A stretch of DNA of 64,000 bases from Multifurca ochricompacta (GCA_022496185.1 WTXG01000050.1:1-64000); one strand, 5' to 3'. Positions 9,572 to 19,792 are shown, counted from the stretch's first letter. The notes: generated by a model not told the origin, from the letters alone. A program made the numbers and translations.

Positions 9572-10261
9572 TGGGAAATTATAATGTTCTGAGAATGTAA
9601 ACCATGGTTAAATAGCTCTATTCCAGGTCCCATCAATATTAAGATAACTATGGTAACCATATATTAAGGATTGGTTGCTGTACATTTGGTGGAGCATCAG
9701 ATTCTGATATTTCTGATACCCCCTCACAAAACTGAGTCAATGAGTCCCCAATTTGAAATGGGCATAGCTCCACAGGTTTTGATCAGACTTACATAATTAT
9801 TGTTGCATTACATAACCCTTATCTTGTACCTTTTATGGTATACCAAGACTTTGTTTATATTTGTTTTGGCTGATGTGATATTCAACAAACAGTGCAAAAG
9901 TGCAAAACATTGACTCAGTTTTGTGAGGCACTGTATACACATGCTATGCTATGAAGGCAACTCTGGTAGCTACTGGAACATGTGCTAGGTAGTCTAATGG
10001 TTGTACAGTAGAATACCCCAGAGAGATAAAGAAAGGAGAGGGGTTGCACCCTCTAACACTGATCTGTAAGCAGCTAAGTGGGCTCAGTAAGCAAATCAGT
10101 CAGCAGATGAGTAAGTAAGTCCTTCATAAGCAAGTCATGTGGTGGTTAATGCGTCATGTAAAGTGTTAAGGCAAAAAAAAGAAAAGAAAAGGTTATTGTC
10201 CATATGTCTCCCTACTCTGGTGTCCATGACAAGGACTGTCACATTACCCCCTCTGTAAGTC

Positions 10262-11366
10262 CCTGTCTGACCCCAGACAGTGAGCTAGTCCACTTGAGAT
10301 TGATCAGCAATGTGTGGCGGTGAGCAGCGCACATGGCGATGGTGAGGGAGGTGTCAACTGCCAGGTCCTCCAGCTTGTAAGACTGCACGTAACTCAGGGT
10401 CAGGTACAAAGCGAGCAACTTGTGTGGGAGGGATGGAGCAAGATGGGGCATGGATATACATGAGGTGGGGGAAGACCCTGTAGTAGAGGTCAGTGCAGGA
10501 CATAGCATGAGTGGCCTCTCGGATACTCTGTGAGGCTCAGTCAGCCTGTCATCTCCAGTGGGCAAGGTTACAGTTGGCCTCATCCAGACAGTACATGGCA
10601 AGGTGAAAGTGAGAGACCTCAGCCCAGGCACCTGGGTCATGCATGTTGTCGAGAGCAGTGTCAACCAGGGGAGTGTAGGATTGGTTGTCATTGAAGAGAT
10701 GTTGTTGGTGCGCAGAGAGGAGAGGGTTGGGGCCATGTGCAAAACAGTAGAAGGTGGTGGCATATAATGGGGCATGGCTGATAGGGTGACACTTTCCCAT
10801 CATGAAGTAGACACAGGGATCCACACAATGGTACTCAAAGGCAACCCAGTGAGCCGTGTCAAGGTGGCCATCTTTGTCAATGATTCGTTGTGGTATGAAG
10901 TGGGGGGAATGGACATGATTGCATTGGAAGGGGAAGCCAGGGGAGTCATAGTCTGAACCTGGCCCATTGACTTCATGTTGCATCTGCGTTACGATGTCTT
11001 CTGCTGGGAGTTGTGTAAAGGTGGGGGTGGTAGGTCAGTAGACAAAGTTGGGATCATCAGGTGGGGGTTCAGAGGTCTGTAGTTGAGTGTGGGCTTCCTC
11101 CAGTAGAAGTAGTACTCTGTTGTGGATGTCATCCTCCAGGGTTTGGTTTGCAGCTGTGAGCATCATTGCCTGAGTGAGATTGGTAGATGGATCGTCAGAC
11201 ATCATAAAGGGTGTCAGTGGGCGGGGTGGAGAGGGAAGGGGGGTTGTAACAGGTGTAGGAGGCAGTGTGGGGGCAACTTGTGGTCATATCATAGCAGCCT
11301 TAGTCGCAGCATCCAGAGCGGCAGATCTAGTAGCTTCAAAGACCACAGGATCATCTATAGGGGATG
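10262..11366 (-). pseudogene. GAW-1 ORF3 (accessory protein), decayed
   Basis: This is a homologue of GAW-6 ORF3. Visible segments are 'FEATRSAALDAATKAAM', 'LTAANQTLEDDIHNRVLLLLEEA', 'YDSPGFPFQCNHVHSPHFIPQRIIDKDGHLD', 'FEYHCVDPCVYFMMGKCHPI', 'ALDNMHDPGAWAEVSHF' and 'PDPELRAVLQAGGPGS'. Stops are TGA where relatives have CGA (for example in 'AHWR*QAD*A' near 10540). It is truncated at 11368 by the GAW-2 LTR and ends at TAG near 10288. Function unknown. It lies between pol and the 3' LTR of a minus-strand element whose pol is not preserved here. Confidence 0.75.
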
Positions 11367-11368
11367 GC

Positions 11369-11886
11369 TGTGACGAATCTGACAAGGTGACATGACTTGC
11401 TGATGAAGAGACGGACTTATTTCTGAAACAATTATTCACTGCTTACTCACTGAGGGCCCAACCCCTCCTTATTCTCCATAGTTCTAGCACAGTCTACTGC
11501 ACAACCATTAGACATTATCTCATAGTACTAGAAGCTTCTATTTTACTATGACATAGCTAAGACTACCTGTATTTAAAGAGCAGTAGGATAGAGAGGACAG
11601 ACCTAAGTCTGTTCTCTTGTGTTCAATTCAAGGTGTTTGTGACTTCATCGAACCCTCCCAGAAAGAACTCCACTTGAACTCTCCAAGACGCGACTTGGAG
11701 AGCCTTCGACCCTATTGAGCTTGTTGCAGGACTGAGTGTCTCTGCTGTCGACTTTGCCTCTCGCGCGCGTGCCCTTTGACCCTGTTGTGGGCTTGAACTG
11801 GACTTGATCCTCTGTGACCTTGAATCTTGACTGAACTAGCTTCCTCTTGTTCGACCTCGACACAGTTCCCGCACCTAACTGTGACA
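11369..11886 (+). repeat. GAW-2 5' LTR
   Basis: It is 518 bp, starting TGTGACGAATC and ending CTAACTGTGACA. TATTTAAA lies at 11570 and the predicted RNA start motif TAAGTCTGTTCT at 11604-11615, 34 nt later. It is inserted in the GAW-1 ORF3. Its 3' partner is not found in the window. Confidence 0.85.
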
Positions 11887-11934
11887 TTAGAACAGACTTC
11901 TACAAACAGGAGGATATCAAAACTTACCGAACGT

Positions 11935-11961
11935 GCAAGGCGATGACAACGCGTCCCTTGC
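11935..11961 (+). promoter_or_regulatory. leader hairpin with palindromic loop core
   Basis: The stem is GCAAGG / CCTTGC around a 15-nt loop ending in ACGCGTC, next to the self-complementary octamer ACGCGT. The same 27-nt layout, with compensatory stem changes, occurs in GAW-3 and GAW-5, and a 29-nt version in GAW-6. Candidate dimerisation/packaging signal. Confidence 0.6.
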
Positions 11962-12079
11962 CCTGACACCTGAACCCAAACCCCGACCAGAGAACTACTA
12001 ACGACCCCCAAAGCTGTTTATCATCGGCGCGATCAGTAAACTTCTGTAACCTAGCACTCGAAATACTCTCACCTGATAG

Positions 12080-12675
12080 TGTTACGAACCCTACTGCGTC
12101 GTCTTGTTTTCTTTTCTCTCTCACGTGACTCACTGTTGAGACATGTTGATCCTCCTTGTTGACTATGTTGTGACTGGCTTTGTCCTTGTTTGTCCCTTAT
12201 CTCTGACTCATGCTGTGCTTATCTATGACTCGTACCTTACCTCAGAACGCTTATGTATTTTCCCACCAGAATCGCGACTATACCAGATTCGTCTATGTAT
12301 ATTCTCACCTGGCCCACCTGACTCCGTTCCCCCTTTGGATATATTACAACTTCGATGATACGCCGAGTACGATACTCCAATTCAGACTCTGATCTCTATT
12401 ATGTATATAAGGCCTGCCTAGATAGCCTGTATGCCTTAGACTCGACTTCTTAATCGACTTGGTGCATTACCTTCTGGGTGATTCCTAAGACCCGAACTCT
12501 TGAATCGTCTCAGTGCTTCTGGCACTTCTCCGCTCACCAGTACTAAGGGATTAGCTCCTTGGTATTGACTTCTCACCCGAACTCCATGTACTTGAAAGAC
12601 AGTGCACACCTGACTTCGTAGTTTTGCTACGCGACTTATCACACGTCGTGACGAACGCCCGCATCAGGCGTTACA
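12080..12675 (+). repeat. solo ZnK LTR in GAW-2 leader
   Basis: It is 596 bp, TGTTACGAACC...GGCGTTACA, flanked by GATAG at 12075-12079 and 12676-12680. TATATAA lies at 12404 and the primer-like start AGACTCGACTT at 12438-12448. Confidence 0.93.
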
Positions 12676-12679
12676 GATA

Positions 12680-12706
12680 GCAAGGAGATGACACTGCGTC
12701 CCTTGC
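12680..12706 (+). promoter_or_regulatory. second copy of GAW-2 leader hairpin
   Basis: GCAAGG / CCTTGC stem, 27 nt, with the loop ending CTGCGTC (core degraded). It starts at the last base of the GATAG duplication, so the solo LTR inserted immediately beside it. Confidence 0.55.
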
Positions 12707-13489
12707 CCGAATCCTGACAGCGCGACATCTTACTCAGCGCATGACCCCTGATCTCCAACGTCTGAAGAAGCATCTCTTGAAGACCAGTCCCCACTCCAAT
12801 ACCTAACAGATGAATTAGAACCCCAATCACATGGCGACTTACCAATCAAATTCCATAATCGCTTTGCTCTTCTCACTGCAGCAGACAGCCCCACCCCGAA
12901 TGTTATGAACCCCGCTCTGTCGTCTTGTTTCCTTTTTCCATCACATGACATGTTGTTTGACCCTGTTTGTCCTTTGTTGACCGTGCTATGACCTCCTTTG
13001 TACATATTTGTCCCTTATCTTTGACTCAGGCTGTGCTTATCTATGACTCATACTTTACATCAGAATGCTTACATATTTTCCCACCAGAATCACGATTATA
13101 CCGGATCTGTCTACGTATATTCTCATCTGGCCCACTTGACCCCGTTCCCCATTTGGATACATTGTGACTTCGTTGATACATCAAGTACGATACTCCAATT
13201 CAGACTCCGATCTCTATTACGTATATAAGGCCTGCCTAGATAGCCTGTATGCCTTAGACTAGGGCATAGCACGAGTCCAGGTAACTCATGAGTTTTTTGA
13301 GTAGAGCCATGGGAAAACTCGCAGGTATTGATACTCACGGATCCGGGTGATCTGTGGGAAAATACTCATGCGGATCCAGGTATTAATTTTGGCACCCTGG
13401 GTACCTGCACGGGTACTCATGGAATACTCATGGGAATATTATTATATAAAATTATTTTTTTACTAGGCTCCTCAACCTAGAACAGAAAT

Positions 13490-13565
13490 GGCTGACACAT
13501 GGATTGAACCTAGGACCTCCGGGAACAAGCTTGGTCTGGTGCTCTAACCACTAAGCCACCCATCC
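13490..13565 (-). other. tRNA-like sequence (Pol III box A and box B)
   Basis: On the minus strand box A TGGCTTAGTGG (13558-13548) and box B GGTTCAATCC (13510-13501) are 37 nt apart, as in tRNA genes. Box B is a CpG-decayed GGTTCGAATCC type. The acceptor ends do not pair, so it is not a working tRNA. It may be the head of a SINE captured by, or merged into, the MITE. Confidence 0.5.
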
Positions 13566-13611
13566 TCACTAGTAAAGACACACAATATATTATATATAGG
13601 GTTATGCAGAA

Positions 13612-14015
13612 TTGATTTTATCACTTGTATCTAATTAATTGTGAACGTGTTTTGATCTTATCACTTGTATTATCTTAGATGTATATCTTAAGTATCTAAT
13701 TAATTGTGAATGCGTTTTTGATCTTATCACTTAGATGTATGTCCTAAGCATCTAATTAGTTGTGAACGCATTTTTGATCTTATCACTTAGATGTACATCC
13801 CAAGTATCTAATTAATTGTGAACGCATTTTTGATCTTATCACTTAGATGTACATCCCAAGTATCTAATTAATTGTGAACGCATTTTTGATCTTATCACTT
13901 AGATGTACATCCCAAGTATCTAATCAATTGTGAACGCATTTTTGATCTTATCACTTGTATTAGATGTATATCCTAAGTATCTAATTAATTGTGAACGCGT
14001 TTTTGATCTTATCAA
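13612..14015. repeat. minisatellite, about 56-bp unit, 7 copies
   Basis: The repeat is recognised by AATTGTGAACGCATTTTTGA-TCTTATCAC blocks recurring every 56-60 bp, separated by TTAGATGTAYATCCYAAGTA. The middle copies are almost identical and the outer ones diverge. A single related unit occurs far away near 49785-49830, so the unit is shared between elements. Confidence 0.85.
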
Positions 14016-14703
14016 TTAGGCGTGATCCTGGCATCTCTGTACCGACGCATGCCGACGCATGCATTCTTAAGCCTACCTTCCTAGATAGGAAGGCAATGTA
14101 TGGTCCGATCGGCGCACCCCACACTTCGCATTTTTTCGCGTTTTTTCGCATTTCTATAGATATTGTAACTGATTCTTGTTTTATTTTGGATCGGATGCAT
14201 GATCTGACTTGAAACTTCATGGGATTGTAGTAATATATATATTCTTTCTGTGTATGCAAGATGAAGATCTCTGGCTGCCTCAAACATTACAAGTAAACCT
14301 ATGAGTATACCCACGAGTACTCAGATCCGTGCGAGTATAGGACTCACAGCTCCGGGTGATCCATGGGAACATACTTGTGCGGATCCGAGTATGGGATTAT
14401 CTAGTCTAAATACCCACGAGTTCGGATCCAGGTAACTCACGAGTGCACTCGTGCTAGGCCCTACCTTAGACTTGACTTCTTAATCGACTTGGTGCATTAC
14501 CTTCTGGGTGATCCTAAGACCCGACTCTTGAATCATCTCAGTGCTTCTGGCACTCTTCCGCTCACCAATACTAAGGGATTAGCTCCTTGGTGTTGACTCC
14601 TCACCTGATCTCTGTGTACTTGAAAGACAGTGCACACTTGACTTCATAGTTTTGCTACGCAACTTATCACACGTTGTGATGAATGCCTGCACCAGGTGTT
14701 ACA

Positions 14704-14718
14704 TTAAGTCGAGTCTCC
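14704..14718 (+). promoter_or_regulatory. ZnK-1 PBS (self-primer type)
   Basis: TTAAGTCGAGTCTCC directly abuts the LTR. Its reverse complement contains AGACTCGACTTAA, and AGACTCGACTT lies 34 nt from the TATA box in ZnK LTRs (for example 12438-12448). This fits Tf1-style priming by the mRNA 5' end. Confidence 0.6.
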
Positions 14719-14724
14719 CCCACC

Positions 14725-16253
14725 ATGGCTTCATCTAGCCGAAGCCAGACCTTGCACACTGAAGAACTCATTGACTGTCGAGACAAGGATAACCTTTCAC
14801 AACAGGTCCTTGGCTCTGCCGTCTGGAAGGATTTTGAAACTGAGCTTGGATACTACGTCTATCATGACGACCAGTACCAGCCGATTGAATACGACGAACA
14901 GAAACGAGTCTGGTACCGTATCCGTTACTCTAGAAGCCATCGTTCCTGGGTTACCACAGGACCTGCCCCACCAGAGTATGGCTCAGGACCTTGGAGAGAG
15001 AATCCTCCAGCCATTGTCACAGACTCAGAAACAGAAGAATACATTGAGGAAAACAGCGAAGATGCACAAATCATAGCCACTAGTTTTATGGCTCAGACAG
15101 TTGCACCAGAGAGTACTATGTTCAAAACATCTGCTTTAGTCTCTCCCCAGATCACATGACAAACCTCAGACACCCCGACCATCACTTATCCAATGATGTT
15201 GACCATTGCTGCACAGTTACCAGATCCTGCTCCAGTTGTCCCTGCTCTGAACCTTCCTCCCCCATCAGGACACCTTATGGGAGTCCTGCCAACCACGTTC
15301 ACTGGTGATTGATCTCAGAGCAAAAAGTTCATGCTCGAGTTCGAGACATTCAAAAACTTCAATCATGACGTCCCACAGATCGTGAACCCCTTCCAGTGAA
15401 CCAACCTCTTCCTCTCACTTATCAGAGGGGATTCCGTCGATGATTGGACAATGGAGCAGATTGAATGGCTAAATGACAGAGTCACAGCTGGAACCAGAAC
15501 CACAGATGAGGATCTGTGGGATGTAGTGGCACAAAGATTCAAAGACACCTTCACAGATGGGCAGGCCAAACAGAAAGCCGCCAGAGAACTGAAATCCCTT
15601 AAAATGGAAAGAGGGGATTTAGATGGCTATGTAGCCAGATTCCGCAACCTGGCCAAAAGAGCAGGGTATGATGTGAACAAAGAGGCAACGCTCGACCTCT
15701 TCTCCCAGGGGTTGCCCAACCCCCTGGTAAAGAATATCATTCAATTCCATCACCCTGAATTGTGGAGCCAATGGACGAGGGCTGCCAGAACACAGCAGCA
15801 GGATTACCTAGACTTCCAAACATGCTTTGGAGTGGATACAAGAAGGGTAGAACCTGCGATCAATGGAAGACAGCATTCGGGGTAAAACCCACTACTCCCC
15901 GAGACCCCAATGCCATGGACATGTCAGCAGACCGTACTAAAGCTTGTGCAGCTCTCACGGATGATGAAAAGAAGAACCTCATGAAGGAGGGACACTGCTT
16001 CCACTGTCGGGCACAAGGGCATATGTCACGATTTTGCCCAAAGAAAACAGTTTGTGTGGCAGAAGCAACAGTGGCCACTACCACCACCACACTGCCGATA
16101 CAAAATCTACCTACCCCAGTAAAAGAAAACCCAGTAACCGCCCCAAAGACCAAAGAACAGAAGGCAGCTGCAATATGGGAGCATATGATGAATGAGGATG
16201 AGGCAGTACATGCCTTGATCGTCAATAAGGCCTTTGGCCAGAAGGATTTTTGA
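14725..16253 (+). pseudogene. ZnK-1 Gag, decayed
   Basis: The start is ATG 14725 (MASSSRSQTLHTEEL); an in-frame ATG at 14683 inside the LTR end is an alternative. Segments in order: an N-terminal region with 'DFETELGYYVYHDDQYQP', a Pro-rich part, and the retrotransposon gag core ('DDWTMEQIEWLNDR', 'DLDGYVARFRNLAKRAGYD', 'LDLFSQGLPNPLVKNIIQFHHPE'). A CCHC knuckle 'CFHCRAQGHMSRFC' follows near 16000. Three in-frame TGA stops (15157, 15310, 15397) sit where relatives have Arg or another codon, and an indel near 15845 shifts the frame. It ends in 'GQKDF*' at the GGATTTTTG junction. Confidence 0.9.
16244..16252 (+). promoter_or_regulatory. gag-pol junction, putative -1 frameshift site
   Basis: GGATTTTTG. 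Gag is read GAT TTT TGA and pol GGA TTT TTG. The same run is at 24483, 30556 (minus), 35544, 60438 (minus) and 62994 (minus) in the other five gag-pol junctions. Confidence 0.6.
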
Positions 16254-19200
16254 TTGGCTCAACCCCATCGGCCTGGGCAAGAGCACTCCATGTAACTTCT
16301 GTGTACACTAGTCATTTCAAGTCTCTAAAAATACCAGTACACTTTGAAACCAAACAGAAGATGGCCGACAGATGGATATTGATCAACTCTGGAGCTACAG
16401 ATAATTTCATCAGTCAACGACTCCAGAGGGCACTAGGACTGGGGACACAGTTACTTCCCCAAGAAAAGAACATTTGGAACATAGATGGGACGGCTAACAA
16501 AGCCAGGAAGATCACACATTGTTGTGATTTAGAAGTACAAGTTGGGGAGTGGACCAAGCAGCTCCGCTTCCTCATTACAGATTTAGGAGATGAAGACATG
16601 GTTCTAGGGTACCCATGGCTGGCAGCATTTGAACCTAGGATCAACTGGGCGGAAGCAACAATGGATAAAGATTTCTACCTGGTTCTCATTACATCCTTGG
16701 GATATGACTACGCTGCGCGACACCCTTTGACCCATGCTATCGTCATGGGATCGGCCGTCACCTGGAGTGACATGGAGCCTGTGGATCAGGTGTATTGCTA
16801 TGTTACAAAGGCATCGGAATTGGCCCAGGCAGAGGCACAGAAAAACCTGGAAAGAACATTCAAGGAAGTAGTCCTGACAGAATACCATCGGCATTGGAAA
16901 GTCTTCTCTGAGGAAGAATCGCAACGTTTCCCTCCTTCTCGACCATGGGATCACGCCATTGACTTTGTCCCAGATGCCCCACAAACAGTAGACTGTAAGA
17001 TCTACCCACTGTCCCAACCAGAGAAGGAGGCACTCTCCACCTTCCTAGAGGAACACTTGGTGAAAGGATACATATGACCCTTTAACTCACCTTATGCTTC
17101 ACCCTTCTTTTTCATCAAAAAGAAGGACAGGAAACTACGACCAGTACAGGACTACAGATGGATTAACAAACTCACAGTGAAAAACAACTACCCACTTCCT
17201 TTAATCTTGGAAATCATCAATAAAATGTGCGACAAGGCCTTATTCTCAAAAATGGATGTCTGCTGGGGATATAATAACATTCAGATTCGAGAAGGTGACC
17301 AGCCCAAGGCTGCCTTCAAGACCAATCAAGGACTTTTTGAACCCAACATCATGTTCTTTGGCTTGATGAACTCACTGGCAACCTTCCAATCTATGATGAA
17401 TCACATCTTCTGAGACCTAATCCTTACAGAAGAGGTTGTGGTGTATATGGACAACATCCTGGTGGCCACAAAGAATGACATTCACCATCACCGGACCCAA
17501 GTTCACAAAGTACTGGAAATCCTAGCAAAACATGACCTCTATCTGAAACCCGCCAAATGCTCCTTTGAACAAAAGACTGTTGAATATCTAGGTGTCATCC
17601 TAGAAGGAGGACAAGTATGCATGGACCCTGTAAAAGTACAGGGCATTTGAGAATGGTCCACCCCGCAGTGTACCAAGGACATTAGATTGTTCATTGGTTT
17701 TTGTAACTTCTACTGATGCTTCATCAAAGGATTTTCAGCCATCGCTCAACCACTCAATGATCTTTTGAAAAAGGATGTACCCTGGCACTGGGACGAATTA
17801 CAGCAGAAGGCATTCAACCAAATAAAAGCAATTATCAGCTCCGAACCAGTTCTCATCCAACCTGACCTGGCCAAACCCTTTGAGCTGGAAGTTGACGCTT
17901 CTATGTACACCAACGGAGCGGTTTTATCGCAGAAAGATACAGAGGGAACCCTTCATCCAGTTGCATTCTATTTGGAAACATTCTCATCAGCAGAAAGAAA
18001 TTATGACATCTGGGACAGGGAATTACTTGCTATTGTGAAGGCATTACAACACTGGCGACCCTACTTGGCTGGATCCCTGCATAAAACCATCATCTATACA
18101 GACCACTCCAACCTCCTTTACTGGCGTGAACCCCATAAGATTAGTCAACGAGTCACACGTGAAGTTTTGGAACTTGAAGAGTATAACTTTACGCTTAAGC
18201 ACCTACCTGGGGCTCGCAATGCATGAGCCGATGCCTTGTCCAGACCAACTGGCCATGATGAAGGAGACAATGACAATGACAATATCGTTGTTTTACTGGA
18301 AGATGTTTTTGCAAAGACCGCTGTTGTCAGCCTCCATGACATGGATCTATGGGCCCAAGTGACGCAGAACATGAATCAGGCATTGTGCAAATCTTGGGCA
18401 GAGCCGCATAACATAAAGTTGAAGAATGGCCTCTGGTGGAAGGACGGTGACCGGTTGGTTGTCACCGGTGGTGACAACATTAAGAGGGGGGTGATTCATT
18501 TTCACCATGACCTCCCCTCTGCAGGACACCCAGGAATTGCAAACACATATGCCCTTGCTAAATGAGACTATTGGTGGCCAAACATGAAAAAGGATGTTGA
18601 AGCATATGTCAAAGGTTGCGCAGAATGCCAGGCAAATAAAGTAAATACACACCCAAAACCACTGGCACCTTCACCTATCATGCCAATCGCAACAGCCCCG
18701 TTCCAAACAATTGCCATGGACTTCATCATCAAACTACCACAGTCACGGGGATACGACTCGATACTCACCATCATGGATCATGATTACTCAAAAGCTGCCC
18801 TCTTCATCCCCTGCAATGAGACAATATCGGCAGAGGGAGTCGCCAAGCTTTACCTAGATCACGTCTATTGGCACTACGGACTCCCCCAAAAGATTATTTC
18901 CGATCGAGACCCACAATTCGCATCCATGTTCGCCCGAGCCCTTTGCAAACACCTTGACATCCAGCAGAACATCTCTACAGCATATCACCCTCAAACGGAT
19001 GGTCAATCTGAACATACGAATCAATGGCTAGAGCAGTATCTTCAATTCTGGTGTAGCAAACAACAGGACGACTGGGCAGAATGGCTGGCAACAGCTGAAT
19101 TCGCACATAACAGCTGGCCAAACAGAACAACAAAAGCCAACCCCTTCTCCCTTATAATGGGATGGGACCCTCGCACCACGTGGACAGATAAGCCTACCAA

Positions 19201-19780
19201 TGTACCATCAGTCACACAGCGTATTGGCCAATGGGAAGAGATACGGGAATCGGCCAATAGAAACCTCCAGAAGGCGCAAAGGACCCTGGCCAAGAAGCCC
19301 ACTAGGTTTATGCCCTACCAGGTCGGAGATCAGGTCTGGCTAGAAGGATGTAACATTCACACGTCACACCCAATGGCGAAATTAGCTCCTAGACACCACA
19401 GTCCCTTTGTAATTGAACAGAAGCTCTCGGACATCACATACAAGCTCACATTACCCGCCACCTGGAAGATACACCCTGTTTTCCATGCCAGTCTCCTGAC
19501 ACCATACAAAGAGACTTCCATTCATGGGCAGAATTTCCCTAGACCCCCTCCTGATCTAGTTGATGGGGAACCGGAATGGGAGGTAGAACGTATCGCTGAC
19601 GCGAAATGGAAGGGTCAAGGGCGCAATTGAAGACTCCACTATCTGATCAAATGGAAGGGATTCCCAGATGCCAACAGCTCATGGGAACCTGCTGTGGATG
19701 TCTTTGCGCCCAGACTCATCAAAGACTTCTACAGACGCCATCCAGAAGCAGATAAAGAGCAAGGCAGAATGGGTGTTGTT
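16248..19780 (+). pseudogene. ZnK-1 Pol (PR-RT-RH-IN-chromodomain), decayed
   Basis: It is entered in the -1 frame from gag at 16244-16252. The protease motif reads 'LINSGATDNFI' (catalytic Asp is Asn). RT has 'SPFFFIKKKD', 'SKMDVCWGYNN' and 'VYMDNILVA' (YMDD became YMDN). RNase H has 'ELEVDAS' and 'YTDHSNLLYW'. The integrase has an H2C2 finger ('HFHHDLPSAGHPGI...CAECQANK') and DDE core ('MDFIIKLPQ', 'ISDRDPQF', 'YHPQTDGQSEHTNQW'). The chromodomain is 'EWEVERIADAKWKG...YLIKWKGFPDANSSWEP'. TGA stops interrupt it at about 17076, 17412, 17648, 17714, 18225, 18563 and 19629, several where ZnK-4 keeps CGA or CGG. The C-terminal accessory region is cut off by ZnK-2. Confidence 0.92.
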
Positions 19781-19792
19781 GGACAGCTTCCT

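Larger units (their letters stand above)
8312..9933. mobile_element. Tc1/mariner fold-back element (inverted dimer)
   Basis: Two 785-bp arms (8312-9096 and 9149-9933) are inverted copies with no mismatch in the stretches compared. They are separated by a 52-bp spacer and flanked by the TA dinucleotide (8310-8311, 9934-9935) expected of Tc1/mariner. Termini are CAGTGCCTCACAAAACTGAG. An inverted copy of the terminus recurs about 200 bp inside each arm (near 8501-8526). Each arm carries the N-terminal half of a Tc1-type transposase gene facing the centre. No complete transposase is present. Confidence 0.92.
953..10243 (-). repeat. GAW-1 3' LTR, split into three pieces by nested insertions
   Basis: LTR sequence occupies 953-1104, 7644-7798 and 9936-10243 (about 615 bp in total). 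It starts TGTCACAG and ends CTGTCACA. The 605-bp solo LTR at 46484-47088 is an uninterrupted homologue and confirms that the pieces join. Orientation is minus: the reverse complement gives a TATA box followed by AAGTCTGTTCT. The interruptions are Copia-1, a solo copia LTR and a Tc1 fold-back. The polypurine tract (reverse complement AGAGGGGGTAA) abuts 10243, so this is a 3' LTR. The matching 5' LTR is not in the window. Confidence 0.85.
11887..12900 (+). other. GAW-2 PBS and leader, split by a solo LTR
   Basis: 11887-11900 (TTAGAACAGACTTC) is the putative self-primer binding site; its reverse complement contains AAGTCTGTTCT, found at the predicted mRNA start. The leader holds two copies of a 27-nt hairpin (11935-11961 and 12680-12706). 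No gag was found before ZnK-1 interrupts at 12901. Confidence 0.65.
13260..14463. mobile_element. hAT-like non-autonomous element
   Basis: It is 1204 bp with 8-bp duplications CCTTAGAC at 13252-13259 and 14464-14471, and inverted termini TAGGGCATAGCACGAGT / TAGGGCCTAGCACGAGT. TAGGG ends plus an 8-bp duplication fit hAT. Subterminal 'GGTGATC..TGGGAA.ATACT.GTGCGGATCC' repeats lie near both ends. No transposase ORF. The interior holds a tRNA-like stretch and a minisatellite. Confidence 0.85.
12901..14703 (+). repeat. ZnK-1 5' LTR containing a hAT-like MITE
   Basis: It begins TGTTATGAACCCCGC and ends CACCAGGTGTTACA. Removing the 1204-bp insertion and its duplication leaves about 591 bp, matching the 596-bp solo LTR. 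The TATA box (GTATATAAGG, near 13220) survives. The insertion falls in the motif just upstream of AGACTTGACTT, at the predicted RNA start. Confidence 0.9.
12901..19792 (+). mobile_element. ZnK-1, Ty3/gypsy chromovirus, 3' end missing
   Basis: The order is 5' LTR, PBS, gag, PR-RT-RNase H-IN-chromodomain. It is cut at 19792 by the LTR of ZnK-2. It is inserted in the GAW-2 leader and its 3' LTR is absent from the window, which fits the large deletion inferred across GAW-3. Many CGA-to-TGA stops and two catalytic Asp-to-Asn changes show it is dead. Confidence 0.92.

Noticed and set aside
13490..13565. Functional tRNA gene
   Set aside because: Boxes A and B are present but acceptor and T-arm pairing fail. 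Kept only as a tRNA-like sequence.
13612..14015. CRISPR array
   Set aside because: The 56-bp units are contiguous tandem repeats with no unique spacers, in a eukaryotic element.
13981..14283. 100-codon ORF inside the hAT-like MITE
   Set aside because: No transposase motif, and it overlaps minisatellite and subterminal sequence.
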